DNA from: Mycobacterium mantenii
GTDB lineage: Bacteria; Actinomycetota; Actinomycetes; Mycobacteriales; Mycobacteriaceae
Assembly: GCF_010731775.1 (NCBI RefSeq)
Contig: NZ_AP022590.1
Span: 4,030,001 to 4,094,000 of the forward strand
Length of the DNA stretch: 64,000 nt
Direction of reading: 5' to 3'
Shown: positions 1-9,029 of the stretch, in pieces
Layout: every line of letters starts with the position of its first letter
Numbering within the stretch: position 1 is the first letter of the stretch
Program-made: the position numbers and the translations under genes
Notes under the pieces: generated by a model
The model's database searches: none
The model's input: the letters and a program-made list of their open reading frames with translations, nothing else
What the model was told of the DNA's origin: nothing

Positions 1-559
1 CGCCGCGGCACCGCGGCCACCGCACGACCCCACCCATCCCGGCGCGCTGGAGCCGTCACGGCCGGCGCGCCCGGGTCCAGCGGATCCGCGGCCCGCGCAC
101 GAACCGTCCCCGAGCGGGAAGGGGCGGCCGAACGACGGTGCGGGCACCACGCGGATCCCGGCCCGTCCAGGCCAGCCGACCGAAGCCAAGACGACCCGCC
201 TCCCCGCCCAGGGAGCGCCCGGCCGTGACCGGCCGGCCGACCTGGGCCCGGACACCAATTCTGCTCAGCAGGCTCCGCAGCCGCCCCAGCGGCCCGCCGC
301 GCCCGGCCCGGCGGCACCGCCGTCCGGTGATCAGACGCGGGCCATCCCGGTTCCCGGCCACCGTTCCGACGACAACGACGCCGCCGAACCCACCACCGCC
401 CTGCCGATCATGCGATCGGAAGGCACCGACCCCAACGTGGCCACCGAGCAGGTGAACGCGCGCGGGCAGGGCGAGAACGGCGACCCGGCGCGGCAACGCC
501 GCCGCTCCGGCGGCGGGCTGTCCGCTCAGGATCTGCTGCGTCGCGAGGGACGGCTTTAG
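1..559 (+). CDS. mmpL3: MmpL3 C-terminal cytoplasmic tail (5' end outside window)
   Basis: The reading frame is open from base 2 to the TAG at 557-559, giving about 185 residues that are rich in Pro, Arg, Gly and Asp and have no membrane segment. The last residues, DLLRREGRL, are the typical C-terminus of mycobacterial MmpL3, the RND-family flippase for trehalose monomycolate. The tail is the disordered cytoplasmic part; the membrane domain lies left of the window. The convergent AI-2E-type permease gene next door is the expected neighbour (Rv0205 beside Rv0206c, from memory of the M. tuberculosis map). Identification rests on the C-terminal motif plus synteny. Confidence 0.88.
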   Translation, partial: AAAPRPPHDPTHPGALEPSRPARPGPADPRPAHEPSPSGKGRPNDGAGTTRIPARPGQPTEAKTTRLPAQGAPGRDRPADLGPDTNSAQQAPQPPQRPAAPGPAAPPSGDQTRAIPVPGHRSDDNDAAEPTTALPIMRSEGTDPNVATEQVNARGQGENGDPARQRRRSGGGLSAQDLLRREGRL

Positions 560-601
560 ACAGCCGCCGCGGCGCTGCCTAGGCCCGGAAACCGTTAAGC
601 C

Positions 602-1750
602 TCAGCGGGATTCGCTCTTGGGTTTATCGGGTTCGGCCTGCAGGATCGTGTTCTTCTCGTCCGCCTCCTCGGTCTGCTTCTCGGCTTCGGCCGACGGGTC
701 CGGCGCCAGCAGCACCTGGATCGCGTTGTTGAGGAAGGCCACCGTCGGGACCGCCAGCAAGGCACCGACGATCCCGGCCAGCACGCCGCCGGTGGAGATG
801 GCGAGCACCACCCCGAGCGGGTGAATCGAGACCGCGCGGCCCATCACCAGCGGTTGCAGCAGGTGCGCCTCGATCTGGTTGACCGCGATCAGCACGCCCA
901 GTGTGATCAGCGCGTACACCACGCCCTTGGCCAGCAGCGCGACCACGACGGCCACCAGTCCCGAGATCAGGGCACCGACCAGCGGGATGAACGCCCCCAG
1001 GAACACCAGCGATGCCAGCGGCAGCGCGAGCGGGATACCCATGATCGCCAAACCGGCGCCAACCCCTGCCGCGTCGGTCAGGGCCACCAGGAAGGTGGCC
1101 CGCACGTACCCGATCAGCGATCCGTATCCGGCGTTGCCGGCTTCGTGCACCCGTTGACGCACGTGCGACGGGATGATCCGCACGACGTATTGCCAGATGT
1201 TGCGCCCGCCGTAGAGAAAAAAGATCAGCGTGAACAGCACCAGCACCGCCGCCGTGACCAGCTCCGTGACGGTGGCCGCGGTGGAGAGCGCGCCGCTGGT
1301 CAGCTTCGCCTGATTGTTATGCAGCGCCTCGATGGCGGCGTTGCCCGCGCTGTCGATCTGTTCGTTGCGCAGATGCGCCGGCCCGTGGATCAGCCAGCGG
1401 CGGGTCGATTCGATGCTATGCGTCACCTGCTCGGTCAGGCCGGGCAAGCCGTCGATGAACTGCAGGATGACAAACGCCAGGATGCCCCCCAGGATCCCGA
1501 AGCCACCCAGCAACACCAACGCCACCGCGCCGCCGCGGGGCAGGCCCCGCTTGTCCAGCCAATCGACCACCGGCACCAGCAACGCGCTCAACAGCAGCGC
1601 CACCAGCACCGAAACGACGATGACTTCGAGTTTCTGCACCACCCATAACAGCGCGAGCACGGCGACAAGGATGACCAGCAAACGCCACGCCCAGGCTGCG
1701 GTCTTGCGGACAAGGGGTTCGACCGAGGCGTCGTCGAGGTTTGCTGACAT
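602..1750 (-). CDS. AI-2E family transporter (Rv0205-like membrane permease)
   Basis: A 382-residue integral membrane protein. It has an N-terminal hydrophobic pair (about residues 25-65), a soluble helical stretch around 110-155, and four or five further membrane segments to about residue 340. The [14 protein letters not shown] and [18 protein letters not shown] segments are characteristic of the AI-2E/PerM transporter family. The C-terminal 40 residues are charged and cytoplasmic. The ATG at 1750 fits the family N-terminus. The gene is convergent with mmpL3 and divergent from the next gene. The family is named for autoinducer-2 export, but the mycobacterial substrate is not known. Confidence 0.88.
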   Translation of the reverse strand: MSANLDDASVEPLVRKTAAWAWRLLVILVAVLALLWVVQKLEVIVVSVLVALLLSALLVPVVDWLDKRGLPRGGAVALVLLGGFGILGGILAFVILQFIDGLPGLTEQVTHSIESTRRWLIHGPAHLRNEQIDSAGNAAIEALHNNQAKLTSGALSTAATVTELVTAAVLVLFTLIFFLYGGRNIWQYVVRIIPSHVRQRVHEAGNAGYGSLIGYVRATFLVALTDAAGVGAGLAIMGIPLALPLASLVFLGAFIPLVGALISGLVAVVVALLAKGVVYALITLGVLIAVNQIEAHLLQPLVMGRAVSIHPLGVVLAISTGGVLAGIVGALLAVPTVAFLNNAIQVLLAPDPSAEAEKQTEEADEKNTILQAEPDKPKSESR

Positions 1751-1894
1751 TTGGCCAGCCTATCCGCCGCGGCGCACCGCCAAACGTCTCCGCGGGCGTC
1801 CGCGCGTCGTCCGGAACCATCGCCGCCGGCACGATCCGGTTACGACGCCGACACGGTGGGCGATGCGCAGCGATCACGGCGCCACCTGCACCGT

Positions 1895-1900
1895 TACCCT
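1895..1900 (+). promoter_or_regulatory. Putative -10 element for a leaderless transcript
   Basis: TACCCT fits the mycobacterial TANNNT -10 consensus and ends 7 bases before the in-frame GTG at 1908. That is the spacing expected when transcription starts on the start codon. It supports GTG 1908 over the upstream ATG at 1863, which has no spaced ribosome site. Inference only. Confidence 0.4.
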
Positions 1901-1907
1901 AAATCAC

Positions 1908-3098
1908 GTGCCGCACGACGCACCCGCCCGCAATCTCGACTTCCCACTCGGGGAAACCTCCCGTGGGAAGTACTGGTGGGTGCGCTGGGTGATCCTCGGC
2001 GCGGTAGCCATCGTGCTTGCCGTCGAGGTTTCGCTGGGCTGGGATCAGCTGGCCAAAGCCTGGATGAGCCTGTATGAGGCGAACTGGTGGTGGTTGCTCG
2101 CATCGACGGCGGCGGCGGCCGCGTCGATGCACAGCTTTGCCCAGATCCAACGCACGTTGCTCAGATCGGCCGGCGTACACGTCAAGCAGTTGCGCTCCGA
2201 GGCCGCGTTCTATGCCGCCAATTCGCTGAGCACCACGCTGCCCGGTGGGCCGGTGCTGTCGGCGACCTTCCTGTTCCGTCAGCAGCGGCTCTGGGGAGCG
2301 TCGACGGTGGTGGCGTCGTGGCAGTTGGTGATGTCGGGCGTGCTGCAGGCGGTCGGGTTGGCTTTGCTCGGCCTGGGCGGCGCGTTCCTGTTGGGCGCCA
2401 AAAACAATCCGTTCTCGCTGCTGTTCACCCTCGGCGGCTTTGTCGCGCTGCTGCTGCTGGCCCAGGCCGTCGCGTCGCGACCCGAACTGATCGACGGCAT
2501 CGGCTGCCGAGTGCTGGCGTGGGTCAACTCGATTCGCGGCCGGCCGGCCGAGACCGGTCTGGACAAGTGGCGCGAGACGCTGATGCAGCTAGAGTCGGTG
2601 AGCCTGGGCCGCCGCGACCTGAGCGTGGCGTTCGGCTGGTCGATGTTCAACTGGGTCGCCGATGTCGCCTGCCTGGGCTTCGCCGCGTACGCCGCCGGGG
2701 ACCACGCCTCGGTGGCCGGATTGACGGTGGCCTACGCGGCCGCCCGCGCGGTCGGCACGATCCCGCTGATGCCCGGAGGCCTGTTGATCGTCGAGGCCGT
2801 GTTGGTGCCCGGCCTGGTGTCCAGCGGGATGTCGCTGCCCAACGCGATCTCGGCGATGCTGATCTACCGGCTGATCAGCTGGCTGGTCATCTCCGCGATC
2901 GGCTGGGTGGTGTTCTTCTTCGTGTTCCGCACCGAGAACGTCACCGACGCCGACGAGGACCCGATCACGGGTCCGCTACCGATCGTGCCGCTGCAGGGTG
3001 ACCCGCCGGCCGACCCGACCGAGACCGCCCTGCAGGGGCCGGTGCCGCCCGACCGGGATCCGGCCGATCGGAATCCGGAGAAAGACGGCCAGCTCTAG
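1908..3098 (+). CDS. LPG-synthase-like flippase-domain membrane protein (Rv0204c-like)
   Basis: A 396-residue polytopic membrane protein of the lysylphosphatidylglycerol synthetase TM/UPF0104 type, with about eight hydrophobic segments. Typical landmarks are the AANSLSTTLPGGPVLSATF loop (about residues 103-121) and the AVGTIPLMPGGLLIVEAVL segment late in the domain. There is no C-terminal aminoacyl-transferase domain, so it is the membrane-only form. The C-terminal 50 residues are Pro/Asp-rich and probably cytoplasmic. The start is taken at GTG 1908 because of a TANNNT element 7 bases upstream; ATG 1863 would add 15 residues. Its stop codon overlaps that of the convergent heme-binding gene. 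Substrate unknown. Confidence 0.82.
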   Translation: MPHDAPARNLDFPLGETSRGKYWWVRWVILGAVAIVLAVEVSLGWDQLAKAWMSLYEANWWWLLASTAAAAASMHSFAQIQRTLLRSAGVHVKQLRSEAAFYAANSLSTTLPGGPVLSATFLFRQQRLWGASTVVASWQLVMSGVLQAVGLALLGLGGAFLLGAKNNPFSLLFTLGGFVALLLLAQAVASRPELIDGIGCRVLAWVNSIRGRPAETGLDKWRETLMQLESVSLGRRDLSVAFGWSMFNWVADVACLGFAAYAAGDHASVAGLTVAYAAARAVGTIPLMPGGLLIVEAVLVPGLVSSGMSLPNAISAMLIYRLISWLVISAIGWVVFFFVFRTENVTDADEDPITGPLPIVPLQGDPPADPTETALQGPVPPDRDPADRNPEKDGQL

Positions 3099-3649
3099 CC
3101 GACGGTGTTGCCGCGCGGCGGACCCGGCAGTGGGTTGGTCGCCGCGGGCGGAGCCGGCTGCGGCGCCGCGGCCGGTCCGCCACCGGTGGTCCCGCCCAAC
3201 GGCGAGGCACCCACGGGGTTACCGGGCAGCGCGGGAAGGCCACCGGCCGCGCCCTGCGCCTGCTGCATCATGCCCATCGCCTGGGGGATGGAGATCGGCA
3301 GCTTGCACTGCAGCGACAGGTTGGTCAGCGGCTGGGCAATCGACGTCATGTCACCGGCGACCTTGGGGTTGGCCTCGAAGTAGGACTTCAGCCCGTTCAC
3401 CGACTGCGGCCCCGCCTGCTGTTGCAGCATCGAGGTCATCGTCTGGTTGGTCTCAGGATGCGAATCCAGGTAGTCGCCCATCGACTTGGAGACCGAGCCG
3501 ATCGTCCGGGCGACCTCGCTGGCCGCGCACGGGTCGTTGGCCCCGGTCGCCGGGGCGCCGGCCAGGACGGCGACGGCTGCACCGGGCACCGTGGCGGCGA
3601 TCAGGCCGGCGAAGACCTTGCGGCCCCGTCCAGTGGTGGCTTTCGTCAT
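3095..3649 (-). CDS. Secreted heme-binding protein (Rv0203-type hemophore)
   Basis: A 184-residue exported protein. The N-terminus has a basic start, a hydrophobic core and an Ala-rich cleavage region ending about ATGA|NDPCAASEVARTIG. The helical mature domain (about 40-130, with Cys in NDPC and LQCKLP) matches the mycobacterial hemophore/heme-binding family, which passes heme to MmpL3/MmpL11 in M. tuberculosis. A Pro/Gly/Ala-rich tail of about 50 residues extends beyond the length usual for Rv0203 (136 residues, from memory). The start is ATG 3649, with AAGGAG 6 bases upstream. It is divergent from mmpL11, consistent with a heme-uptake link. Confidence 0.85.
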   Translation of the reverse strand: MTKATTGRGRKVFAGLIAATVPGAAVAVLAGAPATGANDPCAASEVARTIGSVSKSMGDYLDSHPETNQTMTSMLQQQAGPQSVNGLKSYFEANPKVAGDMTSIAQPLTNLSLQCKLPISIPQAMGMMQQAQGAAGGLPALPGNPVGASPLGGTTGGGPAAAPQPAPPAATNPLPGPPRGNTVG

Positions 3650-3655
3650 GGACAA

Positions 3656-3661
3656 CTCCTT
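3656..3661 (-). promoter_or_regulatory. Ribosome binding site deciding the hemophore start
   Basis: On the minus strand AAGGAG is followed by six bases and then ATG (3649). This spacing favours ATG 3649 over the TTG two codons upstream, which would overlap the site. Confidence 0.6.
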
Positions 3662-3998
3662 CGAGTTTGCGGCGGACCACCGAGATCGGCGCCTCGCAAA
3701 CGGCTACAAAAGACAGCCGCATCAAGCGCAGCCATCCCCCGAATCCCCGGGGGCCGCGCGGGCCATTCGACATCCTGCCATCGCCGATATCACCGCTGCC
3801 AGTCCGAACGGAGCCCGGGGCTGGGATGTGACCGAAATCCCGGTTCGTCACCGGTTCACAACGTCTTGGCAGCGTCTTGGCAACAACGCCGTCGTCGCAG
3901 CTCAGGAACCATCAAGCCGACATAATCCACAGACTGCTGCGGTATCGTCGCCAGCACGCGTTACGCGAGAACCGGGGAGCGACAAAATCCAGCAGTTA
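3662..3998. other. Divergent intergenic region, hemophore / mmpL11
   Basis: About 340 bases between two divergently transcribed genes, with no convincing ORF. It must hold both promoters. Short AT-rich patches near 3860-3960 are candidate promoter positions for mmpL11, but I could not recognise a specific iron-box or other operator. Confidence 0.4.
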
Positions 3999-6900
3999 AT
4001 GATGCGCCTCAGCCGCAGCCTGCGTAAGTACCGCTGGTTGGTCTTCACGGGCTGGTTGCTGGCATTGGTTCCGGCGGTCTACCTGGCGCTGACGCAATCG
4101 GGCAACCTCACCGGCGGTGGGTTCGACGTGGCCGGTTCGCAGTCCCTGGCGGTTCACGACCAACTCGAGGAGCTCTACCACGACCAGGGTGGATCGTCGC
4201 TGGCGCTGGTGGCCGCGCCCCGCCCCGACGCCAGCTACCAGGACATGAACGACGCCGTCGCGCAGCTGCGACAGATCGCCACCGGCATCCCCGGCACCAC
4301 CGAGATCCCCAACCCCACCCAGCGCCCGCCCCAGCCCGACCGGCCCTACGTGCTGTCGGTGCGGCTGGATTCCCGCAACACGAGCGACGTCGCCAAGCAA
4401 CTTCGCACCAAGGTCGGCATCAAGGGCGACCAACCCGGCCAGACCGCGAACGGGCGGGTGCGGCTCTACGTCATCGGGCAGGGCGCGCTGTCCGCCGCCG
4501 CAGCGGCCAACACCAAGCACGACATCGCGGCCGCCGAAAAGTGGAACCTGCCCGTCATTCTGATCGTGCTGCTCGCGGTGTTCGGCTCGCTGGCCGCCGC
4601 GGCCATCCCGCTTGCGCTGGGCATCTGCACGGTCGTGGTCACCATGGGCCTGGTTTATCTGCTGTCGGCCTACACCACCATGTCGGTGTTCGTGACCTCG
4701 ACGGTCTCCATGTTCGGGATCGCGCTCGCGGTCGACTATTCGCTCTTCATCTTGATGCGGTTCCGGGAGGAACTGCGGACCGGACGCCAGCCCCGCGAAG
4801 CCGTCGACGCCGCGATGGCGACCTCCGGGCTGGCCGTGGTGCTGTCCGGGATGACGGTCATCGCCTCCCTCACCGGGATCTACGTCATCAACACCCCGGC
4901 GCTGAAATCGATGGCCACCGGTGCCATCCTGGCCGTCGCGGTGGCCATGTTGACCTCGACGACCCTGACGCCGGCGGCGCTGGCGACGTTCGGGCGTGCG
5001 GCCGCCAAGCGGTCGCGCTTCCTGCACTGGTCGCGGCGTCCCGAGAGCACCCAATCCCGGTTCTGGAATCGCTGGATCGGCTGGGTGATGCGCCGGCCGT
5101 GGATGTCTGCGCTGGCGGCATCGCTGGTGCTGCTCGTGATGGCTGCGCCGGCCGCATCGATGGTGCTGGGCAACAGCCTGCTGCGGCAGTTCGATTCGGC
5201 GCACGAAATCCGCGCCGGCGTGGGCGCCGCGGCCCAGGCCCTCGGTCCCGGCGCGCTGGGCCCGATCCGGGTGCTGATCAACTTCCCCGACGGCGGCGCG
5301 GCCTCGCCCGAACACAGCCACACCGTCGGCGCGATCCGCCAGCGGATGTCGCAGGCGCCCAACATCGTGTCGGTGTCGCCACCCCAATTCGCCGAGGACA
5401 ACGGCAGCGCGCTGCTATCCGCGGTGCTGTCGGTGGATCCCGAGGACATGAAAGCCCGCGACACCGTCGGCTGGATGCGCGCGCAGCTGCCCAAGGTCCC
5501 CGAGGCCGGAACCGCCCGCGTCGACGTCGGCGGCCCGACGGCGCTGATCAAAGACTTCGACGACCAGGTGTCCAAGACCGAACCGCTGGTGCTGGCCATC
5601 GTCGCGCTGATCGCGTTCGTGATGCTGCTGGTCTCGGTCCACTCGGTCTTCTTGGCGCTCAAGGGCGTCCTGATGACCCTGCTGTCGGTGGCCGCCGCCT
5701 ACGGCAGCCTGGTGATGGTGTTCCAGTGGGGCTGGCTGAAGGACCTCGGCTTCGCCCAGATCAGCTCGATCGACAGCACCGTCCCGCCGCTGGTGCTCGC
5801 GATGACCTTCGGGCTGTCGATGGACTACGAGATCTTCCTGCTCACCCGGATCCGGGAGCGCTTCCTGCACTCCGGTAACACCCGCGACGCGGTGGCCTAC
5901 GGCGTCAGCACCAGCGCCCGCACCATCACCAGCGCCGCGCTGATCATGATCGCAGTGTTCGTCGGCTTCGCGTTCGCCGGCATGCCGCTGGTCGCCGAGA
6001 TCGGCGTGGCCTGTGCCGTCGCGATCGCGGTGGACGCCACCGTGGTGCGGCTGGTGATGGTGCCGGCGCTGATGGCGATGTTCGCCCAGTGGAACTGGTG
6101 GCTGCCGCCGTGGCTGTCCCGGGTGCTGCCGTCGGTCGACTTCGACCGGCCGCTGCCGGAGGTCGACCTCGGCGACGTCGTCGTCATCCCCGACGACATC
6201 TCGGCGCTGGTCGCGCCCAACGCCGACCTGCGGATGGTGCTCAAGTCGTCCGCGAAGCTCAAGCATCTGGCGCCCGACGCGATTTGCGTGACCGATCCGC
6301 TCGCCTTCACCGGCTGCGGCCGCAACGCCGGCCAGGCGGCGTCGGACCCCGACGACGACCAGACCAGGGGCCTGGGACCCGGGCAGATCCCCCACCAGGT
6401 CGCCCTCGGCGAGGAGAAGGTCGGCGTCGGCGCGGGCCCGGCCGACAAGAAGCCCGGCCCCAACGGCCACACCAACGGCTCCCCGGCCGCCAAGAGGCGG
6501 GTCGCCGGACTGACCTCACGCAACGGCATCGCCAAAGCCATCGCCGGGGCGGACCGGCCCGTTCATCCGGTGACCCTGTGGCGCGGGCGCCTGTCGGTCG
6601 CGATCGACGCGCTGGAAAGCGACACCGACACCGTCGGCGACGGACCGAAATACGAACGGCGCAGCCCGGTGGAGACCACCAACGTGCAGCTGCCCACCGG
6701 CGACCGGCTGCTGGTCCCGACCGGGGCGGAGACACTGCGGCTCAAGGGCTACCTGATCATGTGCCGTAACAGTCGGCGCGATTATGCCGACTTTGCAGAC
6801 ATGGTCGAATCGTTGGAGCCCGAGACCGCCGCGGTGGTGCTGGCCGGAATGGACAGGTATTACTGTTGTAAATCATCCAGGCGGCAGTGGATTGCCACCC

Positions 6901-7043
6901 AGTTGGTCCGTCGACTCGCAGATCCCAACCCGTGCGACCACCCGGAAGACCAGGGATCGGAAGCCGACGCCACCTCGGACTGGGAGGCCATCCGGCAGCG
7001 CTGCCTGTCAGTGGCCGTGGCGATGCTGGAGGAGGCGAGGTGA
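3999..7043 (+). CDS. mmpL11: MmpL11 RND-family lipid transporter
   Basis: A 1014-residue RND/MmpL permease. The N-terminus (MMRLSRSLRKYRW) and first membrane helix precede a periplasmic domain (about 40-180). Two helix bundles (about 185-360 and 535-710) each carry the Asp-Tyr pair expected for proton relay: ALAVDYSLF and GLSMDYEIF. A long cytoplasmic tail (about 715-1014) is hydrophilic. The start sequence and gene position match MmpL11 (Rv0202c), which exports monomeromycolyl diacylglycerol and mycolate wax esters and is linked to heme uptake. The stop overlaps the next gene's GTG (GTGA), so the two are probably co-translated. ATG 4002 is an equivalent start. Confidence 0.93.
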   Translation: MMRLSRSLRKYRWLVFTGWLLALVPAVYLALTQSGNLTGGGFDVAGSQSLAVHDQLEELYHDQGGSSLALVAAPRPDASYQDMNDAVAQLRQIATGIPGTTEIPNPTQRPPQPDRPYVLSVRLDSRNTSDVAKQLRTKVGIKGDQPGQTANGRVRLYVIGQGALSAAAAANTKHDIAAAEKWNLPVILIVLLAVFGSLAAAAIPLALGICTVVVTMGLVYLLSAYTTMSVFVTSTVSMFGIALAVDYSLFILMRFREELRTGRQPREAVDAAMATSGLAVVLSGMTVIASLTGIYVINTPALKSMATGAILAVAVAMLTSTTLTPAALATFGRAAAKRSRFLHWSRRPESTQSRFWNRWIGWVMRRPWMSALAASLVLLVMAAPAASMVLGNSLLRQFDSAHEIRAGVGAAAQALGPGALGPIRVLINFPDGGAASPEHSHTVGAIRQRMSQAPNIVSVSPPQFAEDNGSALLSAVLSVDPEDMKARDTVGWMRAQLPKVPEAGTARVDVGGPTALIKDFDDQVSKTEPLVLAIVALIAFVMLLVSVHSVFLALKGVLMTLLSVAAAYGSLVMVFQWGWLKDLGFAQISSIDSTVPPLVLAMTFGLSMDYEIFLLTRIRERFLHSGNTRDAVAYGVSTSARTITSAALIMIAVFVGFAFAGMPLVAEIGVACAVAIAVDATVVRLVMVPALMAMFAQWNWWLPPWLSRVLPSVDFDRPLPEVDLGDVVVIPDDISALVAPNADLRMVLKSSAKLKHLAPDAICVTDPLAFTGCGRNAGQAASDPDDDQTRGLGPGQIPHQVALGEEKVGVGAGPADKKPGPNGHTNGSPAAKRRVAGLTSRNGIAKAIAGADRPVHPVTLWRGRLSVAIDALESDTDTVGDGPKYERRSPVETTNVQLPTGDRLLVPTGAETLRLKGYLIMCRNSRRDYADFADMVESLEPETAAVVLAGMDRYYCCKSSRRQWIATQLVRRLADPNPCDHPEDQGSEADATSDWEAIRQRCLSVAVAMLEEAR

Positions 7044-7600
7044 CGTTGGCACCCGACCGACGCCCCGCACCGCCGCCCCACCGGCCGGGCCCCGAACAAC
7101 GCCAGCGCGGCAATGGGCCGTCCGGGGGGCCGTCCGGGGGGCCGTCCGGCCCCTTCCAGGACCCCGACCAGCCCGTGGAGTTCTGGCCGACCGCCGCCAT
7201 CCGTTCCGCCCTGCAGGGTGGTGACATCGCGACCTGGAAGCGCATCGCCGGCGCGCTCAAGCGCGACCCTTACGGGCGGACCGCCCGCCAGGTCGAAGAG
7301 GTCCTCGAAGGCACCCGTCCGTACGGCATCGCCAAGGCGCTGTGGGAGGTGCTCGAGCGGGCCCGCACCCATCTGGAGGCCAACGAACGCGCCGAGGTGG
7401 CCCGCCACGTGCGGCTCCTGATCGACCGCTCGGGCCTTGCCCCGCAGGAATTCGCGTCCCGCATCGGGGTCTCGGCCGAGGAACTGGACGGCTACCTCGA
7501 CGGCAGCACCAGCCCGACGGCCGCGCTGATGATCCGGATCCGGCGGTTGTCGGATCGGTTCGTCAAGGTGAAGTCCGCCCGGTCAGCCGAAGCCAACTGA
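7040..7600 (+). CDS. HTH-containing hypothetical protein (Rv0201c-like)
   Basis: 186 residues starting at GTG 7040, which overlaps the mmpL11 stop as GTGA. The N-terminal 45 residues are Pro/Gly-rich with a GPSG repeat. Residues about 50-120 are helical. The C-terminal part (about 130-178, LIDRSGLAPQEFASRIGVS...) has the pattern of a Cro/CI-type helix-turn-helix. It may be a DNA-binding protein or an adaptor; the tight coupling to mmpL11 suggests a related role. The function is not established. Confidence 0.78.
   Translation: MTLAPDRRPAPPPHRPGPEQRQRGNGPSGGPSGGPSGPFQDPDQPVEFWPTAAIRSALQGGDIATWKRIAGALKRDPYGRTARQVEEVLEGTRPYGIAKALWEVLERARTHLEANERAEVARHVRLLIDRSGLAPQEFASRIGVSAEELDGYLDGSTSPTAALMIRIRRLSDRFVKVKSARSAEAN
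7116..7149. repeat. 12-bp in-frame tandem repeat (2.8 copies)
   Basis: The unit GGCCGTCCGGGG starts at 7116, 7128 and 7140. It encodes consecutive GPSG tetrapeptides in the disordered N-terminus of the HTH protein. The length is a multiple of three, so copy-number change would keep the frame. Confidence 0.85.
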
Positions 7601-7604
7601 TCGG

Positions 7605-8288
7605 CTATCTGACCGGCAGCACATCGGCGACCAGCCAGTCGCTGCCCCGCTTGGTCAGCGTCACCCGCAGCGCCGGCGCCGCCTGACTGGGCGGCTGCCC
7701 CGGCGCGTTCTGAGTCACCCGCAGGACCACCGCCACACTGGCCGCCGACGGGCCGAGGGCCTCGACCCCGGCCGACACCGTGGCGGCCTGCGCGGTGACG
7801 TTGTGCTGGGCCAACTCGGCGCTGGACTTCGCGTATTGCTCCTTGAACGCGGCCGCATGCTCCGGGACGATCATCGCCGTGGCCCGGTCGATGGAGCCGG
7901 TCGGGGCGGTGGGGCTGAACGACGCCATCGCCTCCGCCATGCCGGTGGCGATCTGCACGACCTGGCGGGAGTCGTTGGTGAAATCGGTGTCCGCCTTCGT
8001 CCAGTGCGTGTAGCCGGTCGCGACGGCCGCCGCCAGGGCCGCCGTGCACAGCAGGACGACGGCCAACCGCAGCCCGGGCGCGTCGTCGTCGGTGCCGAGG
8101 CTGACCGAATCGCGGCGCAGCAGCCAGAAATTGATCAGCACACCCTCGACGATCAGCAGGATCAGCACCGAGCACGCCGACATCCACCACAGCGGCCAGC
8201 CGAGCACCAGCCCAATGGCCAGCAGGGCCGCGATCGCGGCCAGCGGGGCCAGGATGTCGAAGGCGAACAGCCGCCAGATGTTTCTCAT
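7605..8288 (-). CDS. omamB: Orphaned Mce-associated membrane protein OmamB-like (Rv0200)
   Basis: 227 residues. Two or three hydrophobic helices (about 8-55 and 74-92) are followed by a periplasmic domain of about 130 residues with the DFTNDSRQVVQIATGM and ITEQYAKSSAELAQHNV-like pattern seen in Mce-associated proteins. That pattern is a helix-plus-sheet, NTF2-like fold. It lies 7 bases downstream of omamA on the same strand. Known M. tuberculosis OmamA/OmamB support Mce transporters encoded elsewhere. The symbol rests on fold pattern and synteny. Confidence 0.78.
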   Translation of the reverse strand: MRNIWRLFAFDILAPLAAIAALLAIGLVLGWPLWWMSACSVLILLIVEGVLINFWLLRRDSVSLGTDDDAPGLRLAVVLLCTAALAAAVATGYTHWTKADTDFTNDSRQVVQIATGMAEAMASFSPTAPTGSIDRATAMIVPEHAAAFKEQYAKSSAELAQHNVTAQAATVSAGVEALGPSAASVAVVLRVTQNAPGQPPSQAAPALRVTLTKRGSDWLVADVLPVR

Positions 8289-8295
8289 CGGATCC

Positions 8296-8988
8296 TCATC
8301 TGATCGAAGCCAATCCGGAGATCATCTGCTTGCCGTCCACGTCGGAGACGTCCAGCCGCAGGCTCCAGTGCACGGTTTGCGGCTTGGCGCCGACATTTTC
8401 GCTGACCGACGTCGCGATCAGCAGCACCGAGTCGGTCCGGCTCGCGAACGGCGGCAGCTTGGTGGTGACCACCGGCCGAGCGACGCCGGGCTGGGTGTCC
8501 AGGTCGTGGTGCACGGTCTCGATCGCCACCGCGTCGATCCGCCCCGCGCTCTTGGACTGCAGCTTCTCGACGACCGCCTTGTACGGCTGCACGGCGGCGT
8601 CGAAGTCGGTGTTGAGCTCTCCGACCGTCCCGTCGTGCAGCCGCTGCAGGCTGGCGGCCACGTTGCTGCTGTTCATGTTGATCAACACGTTCGCCCACTC
8701 CGCGGCGGTCTGCATGGCGCGGCTCAGGTACCCGCGCTCGGCGACCTGGTCGCGGTGGTCGGACCAGAGCATGCCGCCGAGCACCACCGCGGCCACCGAC
8801 AGCACGCCGAGAACGGCGGACGCGATGCCGTAGGGGGAGAAGACTTCGCCGCTTCCGGCTTCGTCCTCGCCGACGTCGTCCGCCTCGCCTTTCGAGTCGT
8901 CATCGGGCTCGTCGTCGGGCTCGTCGTCGGGCTCTTCGTCAACGAAATCTTCTTCGGCTGGGGACTCGGTTCGCTCGCCGTCGGACAT
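8296..8988 (-). CDS. omamA: Orphaned Mce-associated membrane protein OmamA-like (Rv0199)
   Basis: 230 residues from ATG 8988. The N-terminal 40 residues are extremely acidic, with a repeated DDEP motif. A single membrane helix lies at about 52-72 (ASAVLGVLSVAAVVLGGMLW). The periplasmic domain (about 80-230) has the Mce-associated pattern (ANVLINMNSSNVAASLQRL, DVSDVDGKQMISGL). In M. tuberculosis OmamA is required for stability of the MceG ATPase and for Mce1/Mce4 import. It is divergent from zmp1 with only 41 bases between start codons, so the promoters must overlap. Confidence 0.8.
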   Translation of the reverse strand: MSDGERTESPAEEDFVDEEPDDEPDDEPDDDSKGEADDVGEDEAGSGEVFSPYGIASAVLGVLSVAAVVLGGMLWSDHRDQVAERGYLSRAMQTAAEWANVLINMNSSNVAASLQRLHDGTVGELNTDFDAAVQPYKAVVEKLQSKSAGRIDAVAIETVHHDLDTQPGVARPVVTTKLPPFASRTDSVLLIATSVSENVGAKPQTVHWSLRLDVSDVDGKQMISGLASIR

Positions 8989-9029
8989 GGCCCGATCGTC
9001 GCACCCGGGAAAGATGGAAGGATGGCGGG

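Noticed and set aside
3486-3998. Upstream extension of mmpL11 by 171 codons
   Set aside because: It would overlap the divergent hemophore gene, has no MmpL homology, and MMRL at 3999 is the family N-terminus.
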